A DNA stretch of 64,000 nt, from assembly GCF_000236685.1 (NCBI RefSeq), contig NC_016633.1:1054001-1118000 (forward strand), in the 5' to 3' direction. Source of the DNA: Sphaerochaeta pleomorpha str. Grapes. GTDB lineage: Bacteria > Spirochaetota > Spirochaetia > Sphaerochaetales > Sphaerochaetaceae. Under the pieces are notes generated by a model, which was not told where the DNA came from, searched no databases, and worked only from the letters and a program-made list of their open reading frames with translations. Shown one piece after another: positions 62,566-64,000 of the stretch. The position numbers and the translations under genes are program-made. Position 1 is the stretch's first letter, and the number at the start of each line of letters is the position of its first letter.

Positions 62566-63608
62566 TGCAGCATGTCCTCCAAGACGTTTTGGGCGAATAT
62601 CCCGTCAGCAAGGTCAGGATGGGCCGAAATCCCTGTATCTACCCAACGGGTAAACAGCTCGTAGGTCGAGAGAACAGCAGGTCCTGCGAGCGTTTCTTCA
62701 CGTCCGTCAGTATACACCACAGTGACCGTATTGCGGGATAAGGTTGAATCAAAACGAACAGTAGCCAACGAACCGTGGACAACCAAAGAGAGCGCATCGT
62801 CAAACCCTGAAGCTACCTGGGAACAATGCAGCTTACAGGGAATGGCATCTCCTACAAGCAAGGTTCCCTCATAGTCGACCAGAGCGGGAGGAAGGTCGGG
62901 GGAGGATTCCAAAAAGAAGGTGTCGAAGAGGCTTGGTTCAAGGGAGATGGTTTTTGTATCAACGAGGTCTTTGAGAGTCACCAAGCGTCGGCTTTCCTGA
63001 AAGCTAACTTGGTTGAAGACAAAATGGAGCAGATCGATCAAATGACTGCCAAGGTCTGCAAGGCAACCTCCCCGGCTTACGGAAGGCTGGAGGCGCCACA
63101 TCCAACGCGGAGTGGTTCTCCAATCCCCCCAAGCGGAGGTAAGCACCCAGCTTTGCAGGTAATGTATCTCAACAAGCAAGATATCACCCAAAGCCTTAGA
63201 TAAAACAACGTTTCTAAGAGCATGCATTGCCCCTATATTGCGTTTAGAGAAGTTTATCATAGCAGGAACCCTTGCTTTGCCTGCAGCGTCTCCTATGGCG
63301 TTTACGTGGTCTTTGTTATAGCCAAGTGGCTTCTCGCAAAAGAGTGCAAACCCATGATCAAGTCCTTCCAGGCAACAATCTTTGTGGCTGATATCGGAAG
63401 TGGCACAGGAAATGGCATCTGCCAGCCCGACAAAGGCAGAGAGATTCTCAAAAGAATCAGAGGAGTGTGTAATTCCATATCGTTCACAGAAGGCTTTCCT
63501 GTGTGCACTGTTATGGTCGACCGCCCCAACTATTTCTGTACCTGACTCGATAAACTTCTTGGCCTGGTAGGAGCCCATGCCGCCACATCCGACTATGACC
63601 AGTTTCAT
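62556..63608 (-). CDS. Gfo/Idh/MocA-family oxidoreductase
   Basis: 350 residues from ATG 63608, with TGGAGG 6 bases upstream and a 4-base overlap with the LacI stop. Rossmann motif VIVGCGGMGSYQAKKF, then FCEKPLGYNKDHVNAI with the family Lys, and a GGCLADLGSHLIDLL helix with the catalytic-region His. It uses NAD(P) to oxidise a sugar or polyol and is followed by an isomerase. The arrangement regulator-dehydrogenase-isomerase suggests a small catabolic operon induced by its substrate. Confidence 0.92.
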   Translation of the reverse strand: MKLVIVGCGGMGSYQAKKFIESGTEIVGAVDHNSAHRKAFCERYGITHSSDSFENLSAFVGLADAISCATSDISHKDCCLEGLDHGFALFCEKPLGYNKDHVNAIGDAAGKARVPAMINFSKRNIGAMHALRNVVLSKALGDILLVEIHYLQSWVLTSAWGDWRTTPRWMWRLQPSVSRGGCLADLGSHLIDLLHFVFNQVSFQESRRLVTLKDLVDTKTISLEPSLFDTFFLESSPDLPPALVDYEGTLLVGDAIPCKLHCSQVASGFDDALSLVVHGSLATVRFDSTLSRNTVTVVYTDGREETLAGPAVLSTYELFTRWVDTGISAHPDLADGIFAQNVLEDMLQCQ

Positions 63609-64000
63609 TGAAAACCTCCACATACAGCGGTAGATTTCCTTATCATAAAACCTGTATCTACCCAACGCTGCTCTGGAAGGGTACCTTTTTGGATCATATC
63701 TATGACCATATTTGCGGCAAGCTTCCCCATTTCGGTAATCGGATGGTCGACTGTGGTCAGCGGAGGGGAGCTGGTTCCTGCAAGTTGAAAATTATCGTAC
63801 CCGATAACCGAGATTTCCTGGGGGATCTTTATCCCGTGTTCAAGGCAGGCCTGCATGAAACCGAAAGCCTGGCGGTCACTGGCGGTCATGACCAAGGAAG
63901 GACGTCTACCAAAGGAGGAGAGGGCTTCGAATCCGGAACTCCGTGAAAAGTTACCTTCGACTATCTGAATATCAAGATGGTATTGCGCTGCGAGGGTTTC
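63605..64000 (-). CDS. LacI-family regulator, C-terminal part (5' end outside window)
   Basis: The frame stays open to the window edge; 131 C-terminal residues are visible. The effector-domain motifs are clear: SLVMTASDRQAFGFMQACLEHG, IPQEISVIGYDNFQLAGTSSPPLTTVDHPITEMGKLAANMVI. The DNA-binding domain is beyond base 64000. It is the first visible gene of the operon with the dehydrogenase and isomerase and is a candidate regulator for the palindrome at 60731. Confidence 0.92.
   Translation of the reverse strand, partial: ETLAAQYHLDIQIVEGNFSRSSGFEALSSFGRRPSLVMTASDRQAFGFMQACLEHGIKIPQEISVIGYDNFQLAGTSSPPLTTVDHPITEMGKLAANMVIDMIQKGTLPEQRWVDTGFMIRKSTAVCGGFQ

Noticed and set aside
1-64000. CRISPR arrays, insertion sequences, rRNA genes or prophage
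   Set aside because: No regularly spaced repeats, transposase motifs, rRNA sequence or phage gene cluster was recognised on either strand.

Overview
The window looks like chromosome of a Gram-negative-type, carbohydrate-fermenting spirochaete, most likely Sphaerochaeta or a close relative. This is inferred from content and style only: many sugar ABC operons, Gfo/Idh/MocA oxidoreductases and sugar isomerases, small outer-membrane-like proteins and lipoproteins, a very large Ig-repeat envelope protein, and moderate GC. No rRNA, CRISPR array or intact insertion sequence was seen. The only RNA gene recognised is one tRNA-Val(GAC).

Layout. 1-9089: the 3' part of a giant Ig-like repeat protein and a co-transcribed exported partner, closed by a strong terminator. 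9357-12174: a Na+/solute symporter converging on a PLP-dependent diaminopropionate ammonia-lyase. 12553-24436 (minus strand): a glycoside locus with an unassigned (alpha/alpha)-type glycosidase, a GH65 phosphorylase, a LacI regulator, an ABC importer lacking its own ATPase, a GH31 glycosidase, then a lipoprotein ApbE and a small outer-membrane-like protein. Two near-identical promoter/operator modules (TTGACG...TACAAT followed by a perfect ACTTAAACGTTTAAGT palindrome) precede the enzyme pair and lacI. 24588-28673: two tandem 16-bp operator-like repeats, a ChrB-N-type protein and a heterodimeric ABC exporter. 28700-32491 (minus): an esterase, a three-gene HipBST-type toxin-antitoxin module with three evenly spaced operators, a DNA glycosylase and an HNH nuclease. 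32834-36133: ProX-type tRNA editing protein, Nudix hydrolase, and a PTS EIIA-like protein paired with a cation/proton antiporter. 36433-39214: a folate operon, folE-HD-folP-folB-folK. 39787-41853: small exported protein, ApbE and its probable FMN-binding substrate. 41877-46168 (minus): sbcDC. 46840-48954: GPH sugar symporter and PIG-L deacetylase. 49485-52086: tRNA-Val, copper chaperone and CopA. 52293-53767: a lipoprotein, its decayed tandem copy and a remnant resembling an ImmA/IrrE-type protein. 53768-60720 (minus): Gfo/Idh/MocA dehydrogenase, isomerase and Rbs-type ABC importer, followed by an MFS transporter behind a terminator hairpin. 60983-64000 (minus): a DUF898-like membrane protein and a second lacI-dehydrogenase-isomerase operon that runs off the window.

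The points most worth following are the HipBST module with its altered glycine-rich loop, the ChrB-like protein with a multidrug-type exporter, the HD protein with a cysteine cluster sitting where the folate pathway lacks a phosphatase, the recurrent pairing of ApbE with a small barrel-like protein, and the LacI-controlled phosphorylase locus with an unassigned glycosidase. Start codons were moved inward from the longest reading frame wherever a clear ribosome binding site or signal peptide decided it; each case is stated.
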